Assembly (NCBI GenBank): GCA_014859905.1
Contig: JACZKT010000389.1
Location: forward strand, 1 to 62,623
Direction of reading: 5' to 3'
From: Rubrivivax sp.
GTDB taxonomy: Bacteria; Pseudomonadota; Gammaproteobacteria; Burkholderiales; Burkholderiaceae_C
Length of the DNA: 62,623 nucleotides
The position numbers and the translations under genes are program-made. Below, piece after piece: positions 7,343-17,375 of this stretch. Position 1 is the stretch's first letter. Each line of letters starts with the position of its first letter. The notes under the pieces are model-generated. The model ran no database searches. It was given only the letters and a program-made list of their open reading frames with translations, and had not been told where the DNA came from.

Positions 7343-9964
7343 ATGCAAGTCACCTTCGGCCTGAGCCTTGATGCCCGCCAGGGCCCCTCTCCGCAGAGCT
7401 ACTTCAACGCCCCCGTTGTTGGTCGACTCGGGTTCTTGTCGCTGCTGGAGACCTACCTCGGACTGGCTGCGCCTGAGGCGTCGGGCGCACAGCGCGTTGC
7501 GGTCTACATGGGCCACCTGCAGAACTACGACAACGGCAGCCGGTTCTACAGCCAGTCAATGAAGGCCGACAGCGTTGGAACCGCTGCGCGGCTCTTGTCC
7601 TGGCGCGACGAGTGGCGCCTCGGCGGTTGGCGTGGCACGGCCAATCCCAAGCATCCCGCTCGACTTCTAGAACTCGCAACGGTCGAAGCGGCGGCCGTCA
7701 AGTCGATGCCGCCCGGCGAAGGAGAACGCCTGGATTCGGTTGCTCAAGCTCTCGAGGCCACAGGTCCCGGCCCCGTTGCTGCGGTCACCCTCGTTGACCC
7801 CATCGAGGACTTCCCCTTCCTGTGGCGCCAAGTGCTTGCACGCTTGCCTTCGGTCAAGGTCAGCCTGCCAGCGCCTCAAGGCACGGGAGCATTGCGTGGC
7901 CTGCAGGACCAAGCGCTTCTCGCGATGTCTGGCAAGGGAATGCCCGGCAAGATTGCGCCCATCACAGACGGATGCATCCAGGTCGTTCGCGCCCTTTCTG
8001 CGGCGACCGCAGAGCACTGGCTGAGTGGCTATCAGGCAGCTAACCCAGCCGACCGACTGTTGCTCGCAGAGGACCTTGGTGACTCCGTTGACACCACGTT
8101 GGCTGCCACCGGTGGAGTGAATTGCGGCTTTGGGGGTCCAAGCCAGCTTCGTCCTGCCCTGCAAGCCATCGGTCTCGCCTTGGAGTTGTGCTGGGCACCG
8201 CTTGACGTCAGCCGCCTCGTCGACTTCCTGACCCACCCAGTCGGGCCATTCAGCCGGCAGGCGCGAGCCATGCTCGCGAAAGCCGTGGCGGAACAACCCG
8301 GAATCGGCGGACAAGCGTGGACGGACGCAAAGGGCAAGGTCGCCGCTGGGCAGGACGGCGAAGCCTTGGTCGCAGAAGTCGAGTTCTGGCTCGAGTGCGA
8401 CCGATGGCCGCGTGGTGAAGGCGCCCCCGTCGAAGTCTTGCTCGCACGAGTGGACAGGCTCAAGGAGTCGATGCGCCGCCGCCTGTCCGGTGAGCCGGCG
8501 GTCGTCGCGACACTCGCGCCCGCGCATCGCCAGTGCGCAGCCGTCTTAGACAGCTTGACGGAGCTCGCCCGTCAGGGCGTGACCAAGGTGCTGCCACGCC
8601 AAATTGAACAACTCGTCGCCCACGCCACCCCTGGCGGTGCGACCAATCCAGCTGCGGTCTCGCAAGTCGGCTGCATGCGCTCGGCAAGCACAGCGGCGGC
8701 CTGCGTCGAGCCGGCCGACGAAGTCGTCTGGTGGATGCCGGCCACCCCGGTGCTGACGCAGCAGCTCCCTTGGTCGCTGGCCGAAGTACAAGCGCTACAG
8801 GGCCTGGGAGTCGAGTTGCGAGACCCGGCGAAGCAGCTCACATCCTTGGCAATGCAGTGGCTGCGACCGCTGCTGGTCGCACGCAAGCGGTTTGTTCTGG
8901 TCTTGCCTCCACCGGGAGCAGAAGTTCACCCTGTGCGACAACTACTCCAGCAGCTTGTCCCGGACCTGGAATCTGGTGCACTTGACCTGGACATCGCAAT
9001 CGGCGGCCCGCTCCTCGGAACGCTGGCCGAGCAGGTCCCACCGATGCCCTTGCCCGAGGTCCAGCGCTACATCCAGCTGCCGGCGCCTGTGAGGCTGTCG
9101 TCAAATCCGCAGTCCTACACGGCACTCAACGAGCTCTTCAACGCCCCCGCGCTCTTCGCGCTCAAGCGCGTCGCCCTGCTGAGTCCGACGTCCATCCTCT
9201 CCGCAGAAGAGGACAACCGCCTCCTGGGCATCCTGGCCCACCGCGTCTTCGAGAAGCTATTTGCTCACGCCGACGCGCTGGCCTGGTCGAACCAGAAGGC
9301 AACGGACTGGTTCAAGTCACAGGCCGACGAACTGCTACGGACCGAAGGGGCGGTGCTGCTGATGCAGGGCGCTGGCGTGAGCCTGCAGCGCTTCCAGATG
9401 ACCTGTGAAGGCGCAATCTGTAACCTTCTAGACCACCTTCGCTCAGCAAGAGCGGTGCGCGTTCAGACCGAAGCCGAGTTCACTGGCGTTCTTGGCCAAG
9501 TGCCCCTGACGGGCAAGATTGACCTCCTTGTCGAGTTGCACGACAAGAAGACTGTCGCCCTCGACATGAAGTGGCGCGGCGACAACTACCATGCGGGCTT
9601 GCTCAGGGAAGGCGGCCACCTGCAGCTGGCGCTGTATTCCAGCCTCGTCCAGCAGCAAACCGGGACGGCACCAGCAGCGCTCGGGTTCTTCATCCTGGAG
9701 AGCGGCGCACTGTTCCTGACCCATCCAGACCTCTTCCCCCATGCGCAGGTGAGACGGCCGCCAGACGCCGTGACCGTCGCGACCTTGCTCGAGCACGCCA
9801 AGGCCACCTGGACCTGGAGAACTGGCCAGTTCGGTGCGGGCCAGGTTGAAGTCGTGCCGCAGAAGCCCTCCGACGACTACCAAGGCCCGCCAGGCACCCT
9901 GCCAGTGAAGGGGCCCAGCAAATGGGACCGCGACCACCTGGTCTTGCTGGGAGGGTGGGAATGA
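7343..9964 (+). CDS. AddB-like PD-(D/E)XK nuclease
   Basis: An 873-residue protein from ATG 7343. The C-terminus carries a RecB-family nuclease: GILAHRVFEKLF (conserved His, near 630), GKIDLLVEL near 722-730, ALDMKW near 739 and QLALYSSLV near 760, which supply the D...D-x-K and Q residues. The N-terminal 600 residues look like an inactivated helicase half, as in AddB and RecC; no Walker A is seen. The stop codon overlaps the ATG of the UvrD helicase (ATGA at 9961), so the two are translationally coupled as in addBA pairs. Unlike housekeeping AddB it sits behind a WYL regulator and before McrBC-like genes. Inferred role: DNA end resection or degradation of foreign DNA. Confidence 0.85.
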   Translation: MQVTFGLSLDARQGPSPQSYFNAPVVGRLGFLSLLETYLGLAAPEASGAQRVAVYMGHLQNYDNGSRFYSQSMKADSVGTAARLLSWRDEWRLGGWRGTANPKHPARLLELATVEAAAVKSMPPGEGERLDSVAQALEATGPGPVAAVTLVDPIEDFPFLWRQVLARLPSVKVSLPAPQGTGALRGLQDQALLAMSGKGMPGKIAPITDGCIQVVRALSAATAEHWLSGYQAANPADRLLLAEDLGDSVDTTLAATGGVNCGFGGPSQLRPALQAIGLALELCWAPLDVSRLVDFLTHPVGPFSRQARAMLAKAVAEQPGIGGQAWTDAKGKVAAGQDGEALVAEVEFWLECDRWPRGEGAPVEVLLARVDRLKESMRRRLSGEPAVVATLAPAHRQCAAVLDSLTELARQGVTKVLPRQIEQLVAHATPGGATNPAAVSQVGCMRSASTAAACVEPADEVVWWMPATPVLTQQLPWSLAEVQALQGLGVELRDPAKQLTSLAMQWLRPLLVARKRFVLVLPPPGAEVHPVRQLLQQLVPDLESGALDLDIAIGGPLLGTLAEQVPPMPLPEVQRYIQLPAPVRLSSNPQSYTALNELFNAPALFALKRVALLSPTSILSAEEDNRLLGILAHRVFEKLFAHADALAWSNQKATDWFKSQADELLRTEGAVLLMQGAGVSLQRFQMTCEGAICNLLDHLRSARAVRVQTEAEFTGVLGQVPLTGKIDLLVELHDKKTVALDMKWRGDNYHAGLLREGGHLQLALYSSLVQQQTGTAPAALGFFILESGALFLTHPDLFPHAQVRRPPDAVTVATLLEHAKATWTWRTGQFGAGQVEVVPQKPSDDYQGPPGTLPVKGPSKWDRDHLVLLGGWE

Positions 9965-12900
9965 TGAACAACATCGAGTTCGTCAGCGCCGGTGCGGGCA
10001 GCGGCAAGACCTACAAGCTGACCGAGACCCTTGCCCAGGCCCTCGAAGCCGGCTCCGCACGACCGCACGCCATCCTGGCCACCACGTTCACGGTGAAGGC
10101 GGCCACAGAGCTGCGCGAACGGGCCCGGTCCTGGCTGCTTGAGAAGGGGCGTATCGACCTGGCGACGGCCATCGGGCAGGCTCGCCTGGGAACTGTGAAC
10201 AGCGTCTGCGGGCAGATGCTCAAGCGGTTCTGCTTCGAGCTGGGCCTGTCTCCCGACCAGACTGTCCTGAGCGAAGGACAGACCAAGCGTCTTCTCGAGA
10301 CATCGCTTGCCGAGACCCTGGATGCGGCGGGACAGTCGGAGCTCGTTCGACTCACTGCCCGCTTCGGCATCGAGCAGGAGGACTGGTCCAAGACCATCAA
10401 GGACGTAGTCAAGGCCGCATTGGACAACGACATCGACGCGCCTGCGCTTCGTCAGATGGGAGCGCGCAACGCTGACCTGATGCTCTCCAACTGGCCCAAA
10501 CCAGCTGCTGGCACCGACCCCACCCCGGCCTTGGTCGCCGCACTCGGCAAGGCACGGCAGGAGGTCACCGACTTCATCGAGCAGCAAATTGCTGCCGGAG
10601 CAAAGGTCGCCAAGAACCTACACGAAGGCCTCGATGAGTTGCAGCGGTTTGAACGCGCCTTCCGCGAAGGGCGTTGGTCTTGGCCCGATTGGATTGGTGC
10701 TGCCGGCGTCGACGCCGGGGCCAAGGTCAAGCAAGTGCTTGAGCCTGTAAAGGCTGCGGCCCAGGCGCATGAGTCTCATCCGCTCTTCCATGCGGAGGTG
10801 CGCAAGTACCTCGAACTGGTGTTCAACCTCTCGGCCGATGCCCTCGATGCCTACGAAGAGGCCAAGACGGTGTTGGGCGCAGTGGACTTCAGCGACCAGG
10901 AGGTACTGCTGCTGCGTGCCATCCGGCAGAGCGCCACCGTACGAGAAGCGCTGGCTGCTGAGCTCGACCTCGTGATGGTCGATGAGTTCCAGGACACAAG
11001 CCCGCTCCAGCTCGCACTCTTCGTCGAATTCGCCAAGCTCGCCAAGCGCTCTGTCTGGGTCGGTGACCCCAAGCAGGCCATCTATGGCTTTCGCGGCACA
11101 GACGCCGGTCTGATTTCTGGCGTCCTGGGAGCCATCAAGATTTGGGGCGGCACCATCGGTCAGCCCCTGACCACATCCAGGCGCTCCACTCCTGCCCTGG
11201 TATCGCTCACCAACGAGGTCTTCGGCTCAGCATTCCTGCCAGACCTGTCGCCCCAGGATGTCGAGTTGCAGCCTTCGCGCAAAGATATCCCTGGTCAACC
11301 GGCGCTTCTGAACTGGGACTTCGAGAGCAGCAAGAACGATTCGGACTATCTCGGACTGGGTCAGGCTGTTCGCGGACTCCTTGCATCCGGCGCACAGGTC
11401 GAAGATAAGGCCAGCAAGGCACTTCGGCCGATACAGCCCGGCGACATCGCAGTGCTCTGCCGTCGCAATGAACAGGTCGAACTGGCCGTCACCTCGCTCA
11501 CCCGCTGGGGCATCCCCTCCGCCAGTCCTCGCTCGGGTCTTCTCGGCACGGCCGAGGCCATCTTCGTGCTTGCCTGCCTGAGGCGAATGCATGACGCCAG
11601 CGACACAGTTGCGTCTGCGCTGGTCCTGACCCTTGCCGACGGCACGCCGGTGGACACGTGGCTCGCCGACCGCCTGGACTACGTGGGCAAGGACGGCGCC
11701 AAGCTCTACGAGTGGAAGACAAGTGGGCAATCGGCTCATCCCCTGCTCGCCCGGCTCGAAGAACTTCGCTCAACCCTCGCATCCCTCACGCCGAGGGAAT
11801 CGCTTCGCATGGCAGCGGCAGAGTCACACGTCGCGCGACTTGCCGGCCAGTGGTCGAGCTCTCCGCACGAAGCTCGCACCCGTGTGGCCAACGTCGAAGC
11901 ACTGGTCGAACTCGGCAAGACCTACGAGAACGAATGCGTCGCTGCGAAGCGGCCCGCGACGGTGAGTGGAATGCTCCGGTGGCTCGACGCAGTCTCACAG
12001 GCTGAAGACGACGGTCGGGCGGCAACAGCGGACAACTCGGTCACGGTTCTCACCTATCACGGCGCCAAGGGCCTGGAGTGGCCGGTCGTGGTGCTCACCG
12101 CCCTCGGCGAGACTGCAAGGAGTGCGCTCTGGAGCGTACGCGCGCGGACGGTCGGCGCATTCGACCCACAACAGCCCCTTGGCAACCGATTCATTCACTG
12201 CTGGCTGAAGACTTGGGGCAAGCGCTCCGCCCCACAGGCGGCCGTCAACGCGGAGGCAAGCGACATCGGCAGGGCCATGCAAAGCGATGCGCTGGCTGAG
12301 AACAAGCGACTGCTCTATGTCGGGCTGACCCGCGCCCGTGACATGAATGTGATTTCGTCTTTTGTGCGGAAGGCAGGACCCAACCGTGGTTGGGTCGAGG
12401 AAATTCCGACTGCAACGCCGGTCCTGTTTGGTGTCACTGCGACGTTGGTGCTGCCCGACGGCCAGCGGCTCGCGAGAGTCTCGAGGGCCTGGAGCAAGGA
12501 CGACTGCGCGCTGCAGCCGGCACCTCAGCCTGCCGTAGACCGCCACTGGTTCGTTCCCCGGCCCCGCGCGACTGCCAAGCCACTGTGGCATCGGCCGAGC
12601 AGCGAAGTCGGCGGGCAGTTCACGGTCGCAGAAACCGAAACTGTGGGCGTTCGCATCGCCCTAGCTGGAAAGCCAGACATGGTCGACCTGGGAACCGCCC
12701 TGCACCTGTGCATCGCGCGGGCGGGTGTTCTCGGAAAGGTCGAGCCCAGCGAGGTCGAGCGAATCCTCAGCAGCTGGGGCGTGGCCAATGCCGTCGACAA
12801 AGCGGCGGTCATCGCCCAACTCACGACCTTCCACGCCTGGCTTGGTAAGCGTTGGCCTGGATGCCCCGTCTTCGTCGAGGTGCCGGTCGAGACCGACGGA

Positions 12901-13137
12901 CCTGAGGGGACGCGCATTCGTGGACGCATCGACCTCCTCGTGGATACGCCACCCGGCTGGGTCCTGCTTGACCACAAGGCCAACCCTGGCGGCTCCGACC
13001 GAGATGAAGACCTTGCGCTAGCGCACGGGCCGCAGCTCGCTTCTTATGCCCACGCCCTGCTGGGCGCGACCGGCAAGCCGGTCGTCGAGCAGTGGCTGTA
13101 CTTGCCCGTCGCTGCCCGCGCTGTGCGTTTGAGTTGA
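9961..13137 (+). CDS. AddA/RecB-like UvrD-family helicase-nuclease
   Basis: A 1058-residue superfamily 1A helicase with a C-terminal nuclease. Helicase motifs in order are SAGAGSGKT (Walker A, residues 8-16), LATTFTVKAATELRERA (Ia), VMVDEFQDTSPLQ (II, near 340), GDPKQAIYGFRG (III), TYHGAKGLEWPVV (V, near 697) and RLLYVGLTRARD (VI, near 782). The end has a PD-(D/E)XK domain: GRIDLLVDTPPGW near 987, LLDHKAN near 1001 and a distal QLASYAHAL. The layout matches AddA. ATG 9961 overlaps the preceding stop codon. With the AddB-like partner it should form a processive helicase-nuclease. A dedicated anti-invader role is inferred from the neighbours. Confidence 0.93.
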   Translation: MMNNIEFVSAGAGSGKTYKLTETLAQALEAGSARPHAILATTFTVKAATELRERARSWLLEKGRIDLATAIGQARLGTVNSVCGQMLKRFCFELGLSPDQTVLSEGQTKRLLETSLAETLDAAGQSELVRLTARFGIEQEDWSKTIKDVVKAALDNDIDAPALRQMGARNADLMLSNWPKPAAGTDPTPALVAALGKARQEVTDFIEQQIAAGAKVAKNLHEGLDELQRFERAFREGRWSWPDWIGAAGVDAGAKVKQVLEPVKAAAQAHESHPLFHAEVRKYLELVFNLSADALDAYEEAKTVLGAVDFSDQEVLLLRAIRQSATVREALAAELDLVMVDEFQDTSPLQLALFVEFAKLAKRSVWVGDPKQAIYGFRGTDAGLISGVLGAIKIWGGTIGQPLTTSRRSTPALVSLTNEVFGSAFLPDLSPQDVELQPSRKDIPGQPALLNWDFESSKNDSDYLGLGQAVRGLLASGAQVEDKASKALRPIQPGDIAVLCRRNEQVELAVTSLTRWGIPSASPRSGLLGTAEAIFVLACLRRMHDASDTVASALVLTLADGTPVDTWLADRLDYVGKDGAKLYEWKTSGQSAHPLLARLEELRSTLASLTPRESLRMAAAESHVARLAGQWSSSPHEARTRVANVEALVELGKTYENECVAAKRPATVSGMLRWLDAVSQAEDDGRAATADNSVTVLTYHGAKGLEWPVVVLTALGETARSALWSVRARTVGAFDPQQPLGNRFIHCWLKTWGKRSAPQAAVNAEASDIGRAMQSDALAENKRLLYVGLTRARDMNVISSFVRKAGPNRGWVEEIPTATPVLFGVTATLVLPDGQRLARVSRAWSKDDCALQPAPQPAVDRHWFVPRPRATAKPLWHRPSSEVGGQFTVAETETVGVRIALAGKPDMVDLGTALHLCIARAGVLGKVEPSEVERILSSWGVANAVDKAAVIAQLTTFHAWLGKRWPGCPVFVEVPVETDGPEGTRIRGRIDLLVDTPPGWVLLDHKANPGGSDRDEDLALAHGPQLASYAHALLGATGKPVVEQWLYLPVAARAVRLS

Positions 13138-13266
13138 GACTTGCGCTCGGCGTCCCTCTGCGGCGAAGGACGCGGTGCAACAATGAAGCGAGCACGTTCG
13201 TGACGGCCATGACGTCCAGCTTGCGCCGTTGAATGGCACGAAGACCATGGAACAGGGACAACAACG

Positions 13267-15522
13267 ATGAACGGCAAGCTCGAGAGCAACGCAGCGCTTA
13301 AAACGCAACTTGACGCGGCTTCCACTGCTGCGGCTACCTCTGGTGGTGCCCAGGACTGGTACGCCAGGCTGGCCAAGTTCCTCCAGGACGTCAAAGCCGG
13401 AGTGCCAGCAAAGCTCCAGGACGCCGACTTCCTCAGGCGCTTGTGGGACGAGAACCCCGTTGCCGCAACAGGCATGGGCTCGGTCAAGATGGCCCCAGCC
13501 CTTCAAGACGCTGACTTCAAGTCCTGGTTTGCTGCTGAGGTAGCAAAACCCTTACCCTCAGAGCCCGCTGAGGCCGAGGCCCATCTCACCGCGCTCTACA
13601 ACGGCCTGCGCGACAGGCTCAAAGACCTGTGCGGCCGCACACCGCGGCTCAAGCTCAATCGTGTGCTGTGCGCGCTCTACCCGGAGCACTTCACGACCGT
13701 CGCCGACCCAGGCAAGCTGCTCTACCTCCACAAGGAGATGGGTGGCGCAGGCAATGACCATCCCGTGCGCGCCCACAAGGCCATCCGGAGCCGCATCGAC
13801 GAGGTGCTCGGCCCGGTCGATGGCTCCAATCAGCTCGAGTTGGTCCGTCGAATGTGCCTGCCTTGGATGGTTTTCGACCGCATCTCTGAGGACAGTGCAC
13901 CTGACGGTACGTCCGACCCTTCAGCGCATGCATCAGCACTGAAGCCTCTGCCAGCAACGCTGCGGCGCAAAGGCCTGACGTCGATGAAGGGCGGTTTCCA
14001 GACGCTACTGGGCTACTTGCCAGAGTTGAGCGAGGGCGTATCGCGCGATGAGTTCGCCGAAATCATCAAGCAGAGCAATCCGGAACTGGCGCCTGGCAGC
14101 CTACCGACATGCATCAATGTTGTCTCCCGAGAATTTGACCTCTGCAAACACGACGGCGACGCCTATCGGCTGAGCGCCCGCGGCATCAACCTGCTTGAGA
14201 CACAGGACCCAGATGAATTTGCGGACCATCTACTGACCAAGATTCTCGGCGTCGACCATGTGCTCAAGACGCTTGAGAAGTCTCCTCAGGTCAAGAGCTT
14301 CCTTATCAGCATGCTGCAGAAAGTTCATCCCGGATGGACCACGGGCTTTGCACCCTCCTCGCTGCTTGGCTGGCTCGTCAGCCTTGACCTCATCGCCATT
14401 AGCGACAAGAAGCTGTTCTCGCTCACCGAACGAGGCAAGCGTTGGGCAGAGTTGGTGACCTGGGAACCTCAAAGCCTGCCCAAGCCGGCTGAGACCGTTG
14501 CCGAAGTCAAGACCGAGGTCTCCGAAGTCGCCACGATTCCGTCCTTTGCCGAACTGTGGACCCGGCTTTCCGGCCTCATCACCGGGAAGCTGGTGCTTGA
14601 GCAGTCACTGGTTGCTCAACTGCATGCCGGGCTGTGGTTCCACCCCGTGCGCCACTTCGCCGTTCTCACGGGCATTTCAGGCTCGGGCAAGACCCAGCTG
14701 GCCCAAAAATACGCGCTGGCCCTGTGCAACCAGACCGAGACCGACCACGACCGAGTCCTCGTCATTCCAGTGCAGCCTGGCTGGTATGACCCGGCACCCC
14801 TCCTTGGCTACGTCAACCCCATCCAAGAGTCGTCATATCGCAGCGCGCCCTTCCTTGACCTGCTGTTGCGGGCTGCGGAGGACCCCGAGCGACCCTATGT
14901 GGCCATCCTCGACGAGATGAACCTCTCGCACCCCGAGCAGTACCTGGCACCGGTGCTATCGGCGATGGAGACGCGAGAGGAGCTCAACTTGCACCAGTTC
15001 GGCGAAGGCAGCACGCCCATCCCAGGGCGTGTCCCCTACCCGGCAAACCTGGCCATCATCGGCACGCTGAACATGGACGAGACCACTCACGGCCTGTCCG
15101 ACAAGGTGCTCGACCGTGCCTACACGCTGGAGTTCTGGAACATCAGCGTGCAGGACTTTCCCGGTTGGAAATCCTCCACCCTGGCGCCAGAACTGAAGGA
15201 GAAGACGCAGGCCGTGCTGACCAAGCTCGTCGAAGCGCTTGAACCTGTCCGCCTGCACTTCGGCTGGCGCACCATCGATGATGTGCTGAGCTACCTCACA
15301 TTCCACGCCGCGCTGTCAGCGACTCAAGACGCCGCGCTCGACAACGTCATCTACGCCAAAGTGCTGCCCAAACTGCGAGGCGAGCGCTCCAACAAGTTCC
15401 AGCAGGCACTCATTGACGCACACAAGGTTCTTGCAGAGCACGGTCTGACCCGCTGCTGCAAGAAGGTCAAGAGCCTTCAAGACGACCTCGAAGCCACCGG
15501 TTCGGCGCGGTTCTGGCGCTAA
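13267..15522 (+). CDS. McrB-like AAA+ protein with N-terminal winged-helix regions
   Basis: A 751-residue protein. The AAA+ module holds Walker A GISGSGKT near residues 468-475, Walker B VAILDEMNLSHPEQYL near 544 and the sensor-like GTLNMDETTHGLSDKVLDRA near 600, all typical of McrB GTPases. The first 450 residues include two helical or winged-helix-like segments (for example KGGFQTLLGYLPELSEGVSRDEFAEII and LFSLTERGKRWAEL) that may sense DNA or connect to the upstream nuclease. A 129-base gap separates it from the helicase gene. The McrC-like gene follows after 33 bases, so the two form a pair. It differs clearly from the partial McrB at the left edge. Confidence 0.93.
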   Translation: MNGKLESNAALKTQLDAASTAAATSGGAQDWYARLAKFLQDVKAGVPAKLQDADFLRRLWDENPVAATGMGSVKMAPALQDADFKSWFAAEVAKPLPSEPAEAEAHLTALYNGLRDRLKDLCGRTPRLKLNRVLCALYPEHFTTVADPGKLLYLHKEMGGAGNDHPVRAHKAIRSRIDEVLGPVDGSNQLELVRRMCLPWMVFDRISEDSAPDGTSDPSAHASALKPLPATLRRKGLTSMKGGFQTLLGYLPELSEGVSRDEFAEIIKQSNPELAPGSLPTCINVVSREFDLCKHDGDAYRLSARGINLLETQDPDEFADHLLTKILGVDHVLKTLEKSPQVKSFLISMLQKVHPGWTTGFAPSSLLGWLVSLDLIAISDKKLFSLTERGKRWAELVTWEPQSLPKPAETVAEVKTEVSEVATIPSFAELWTRLSGLITGKLVLEQSLVAQLHAGLWFHPVRHFAVLTGISGSGKTQLAQKYALALCNQTETDHDRVLVIPVQPGWYDPAPLLGYVNPIQESSYRSAPFLDLLLRAAEDPERPYVAILDEMNLSHPEQYLAPVLSAMETREELNLHQFGEGSTPIPGRVPYPANLAIIGTLNMDETTHGLSDKVLDRAYTLEFWNISVQDFPGWKSSTLAPELKEKTQAVLTKLVEALEPVRLHFGWRTIDDVLSYLTFHAALSATQDAALDNVIYAKVLPKLRGERSNKFQQALIDAHKVLAEHGLTRCCKKVKSLQDDLEATGSARFWR

Positions 15523-15555
15523 CCCACAGGCCCACAACTCCCCGCAGGCACTCCT

Positions 15556-17106
15556 GTGCTTCGAATCCGCCCGGAAGCCAGCCCCAACGATGGCGCATGG
15601 GTGCAAGTTGAACCAGGTGGCGTGTTAGCCGGCCTCCAGGAGGATTCGGCCTACCTCATCGAGGTCAGCTCCGAGGTCACCGCCATATTCGTCGATGACG
15701 TGCAGCTGCAGCCGGTGTCGCCTTCGGTGTTCTGCTGGTCCCCAGCGCTCTATGCAGGTCGCGTCACCTTTGACGCCGTGCTTGCAACGGGCGGCACACA
15801 GCGCTACTTCCTGGACATCAGCCCAAATCCCAAGAAGAGCGGCCAGGATGAGTTCGATGGCATGGTGGCCGAGATACGCGAGTTCGACCAATCGCTTCTC
15901 AGCGGGACGTCGTCCGCGACCATGGCTTTCGGTCGCGCCGGCCGCCCCGGTCGCTACGAGTGGGACATCTTGCTGTCGCGCCTGCGCGAACACGGGCCAG
16001 CGTTCCTCGATGCCATAGAGACCATCACACGCTCACCACACCGCTTCCTTGCCGCAGACAAGAAAGTCCTTCCGCTCTCCCAGGTTCGTCGACTGCACCA
16101 CAGTGCCTTGCAAGACCGCCGGCTTGCAGCGATTGCAGCCGGGGCCAACGTCGGCATAGCGGACCTGGACACGTTCCAGGTGAACAGCCTGACCTCGTCT
16201 CCGACGTTCGACACACCAGCCAACCGCGCGTTGCTGGCCCTGCTTCGCCGATTCAGTGCCGTGGTCCATTCCGTGGCCGATGCAGTCAGGTCGCTCAAGC
16301 TGGGCGCCCTGCGGGAGGAGCAGGAAAGCCGAACGCCGCGAAGACTCTTGGTCTTGGAGGCGATGCAGCGCAGGGCACAGCTACTGTTGACCGGCCCACT
16401 CTTTCGCGAGGTAGCTTCCGCGCAGACCTCATCTGCCGGACTTACCCAGATTGCAGCCCAACCAGCATACAGCCGTGCCTATCGGCTCGGCTCGCGGGCA
16501 CTAGCCTCACAACTCGATGGCGACGACTCGGCTGACAACCTGCACATCCCGCCGTCGTGGGGCATCTATGAAACCTGGTGCTACCTGACAGTTGTAAAGG
16601 CTGTGTCCGACGTCACTGGATGCCCCGCGGTCGAACGGCCCTCCAGGGCCGTGGCGGCGGACCGCAGTTTGACCTTCGATTTATCCGAGGGGCGGTTCCT
16701 GGAGGTACTTTTTCAGGGGGTCTTCCCAGCACAGACTGCGTCTAACGGCAGACTAGGTTGGAGCATCTCGCGCGAGCGGCGCCCCGACATCGTTCTAGTC
16801 CTGCACTCACCAAACAGAGTGCGAACTGCTGTGTTCGACGCCAAGTGGAGGAGCAAACGAGCCAATGTCCTAGATGCCATGGAGTCCGCGCACATCTATC
16901 ACGACGCGCTACGCCTAGGCGACATCGCGCCAAGTCCCTGCGTCTTATTGCTACCCGGGCAATCTGATGTGCCAGAGCTTGAGGAATCCGAGTTTGTCGC
17001 CGCCCATGGAGTTGGTGCCATCAGCGCGGTGCGAATCGGAGCTGAAGGCCTGCTTCTTTTAGCCAACCTACTCTCTGGCTGGCTGGCAACAGTTCACTCG
17101 TCGTAG
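15556..17106 (+). CDS. McrC-like DUF2357 protein with PD-(D/E)XK nuclease
   Basis: A 516-residue protein from GTG 15556. The N-terminal half matches the DUF2357 layout of McrC proteins, including FDTPANRALLALLRRF, the usual N-T-P-E-N-like segment. The C-terminus carries the nuclease core RPDIVLVL near residue 410 and VFDAKWR near 427-432, supplying D and D-x-K, followed by helix AHIYHDALR. McrC is the endonuclease activated by the McrB GTPase ring. It closes the block opened by the WYL gene; the next small gene is on the other strand. Confidence 0.9.
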   Translation: MLRIRPEASPNDGAWVQVEPGGVLAGLQEDSAYLIEVSSEVTAIFVDDVQLQPVSPSVFCWSPALYAGRVTFDAVLATGGTQRYFLDISPNPKKSGQDEFDGMVAEIREFDQSLLSGTSSATMAFGRAGRPGRYEWDILLSRLREHGPAFLDAIETITRSPHRFLAADKKVLPLSQVRRLHHSALQDRRLAAIAAGANVGIADLDTFQVNSLTSSPTFDTPANRALLALLRRFSAVVHSVADAVRSLKLGALREEQESRTPRRLLVLEAMQRRAQLLLTGPLFREVASAQTSSAGLTQIAAQPAYSRAYRLGSRALASQLDGDDSADNLHIPPSWGIYETWCYLTVVKAVSDVTGCPAVERPSRAVAADRSLTFDLSEGRFLEVLFQGVFPAQTASNGRLGWSISRERRPDIVLVLHSPNRVRTAVFDAKWRSKRANVLDAMESAHIYHDALRLGDIAPSPCVLLLPGQSDVPELEESEFVAAHGVGAISAVRIGAEGLLLLANLLSGWLATVHSS

Positions 17107-17156
17107 ACCTTGGGCTGCAGGCCCGGTCAATCTCAAATCCGGCTCCCAATTCGTTC

Positions 17157-17375
17157 CTACAGGCGGCCTGCCCGGCTGGCTGCCTTCTCGCTCATGAAGG
17201 CAGCCTCCACCAGGCTCCCATTGACGAACACCCGCCCCTCCTTGACCTCAATGAGCATGCTGCCCCAGCGGCTCTCCCACACATAGCGCAGGACGCCTTC
17301 AGCTGCGAGCGGCAGCTCCGCCTGAGCGTTCTCCCCGCTGAGGACAAGAATTTCTGGAAGCAGTCGCGCGTTCAT
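17157..17375 (-). CDS. Small hypothetical protein
   Basis: A 72-residue frame with a well-balanced composition (LRYVWESRWGSMLIEVKEGRVFVNGSLVEAAF) that looks like a small beta-rich domain. The ribosome-binding site is weak and no family is recognised. It converges on the McrC-like gene and could be a remnant or a genuine small gene. Confidence 0.45.
   Translation of the reverse strand: MNARLLPEILVLSGENAQAELPLAAEGVLRYVWESRWGSMLIEVKEGRVFVNGSLVEAAFMSEKAASRAGRL

Noticed and set aside
7667-8527. 286-codon minus-strand frame
   Set aside because: Antisense of the AddB-like gene; no motif and no ribosome-binding site.
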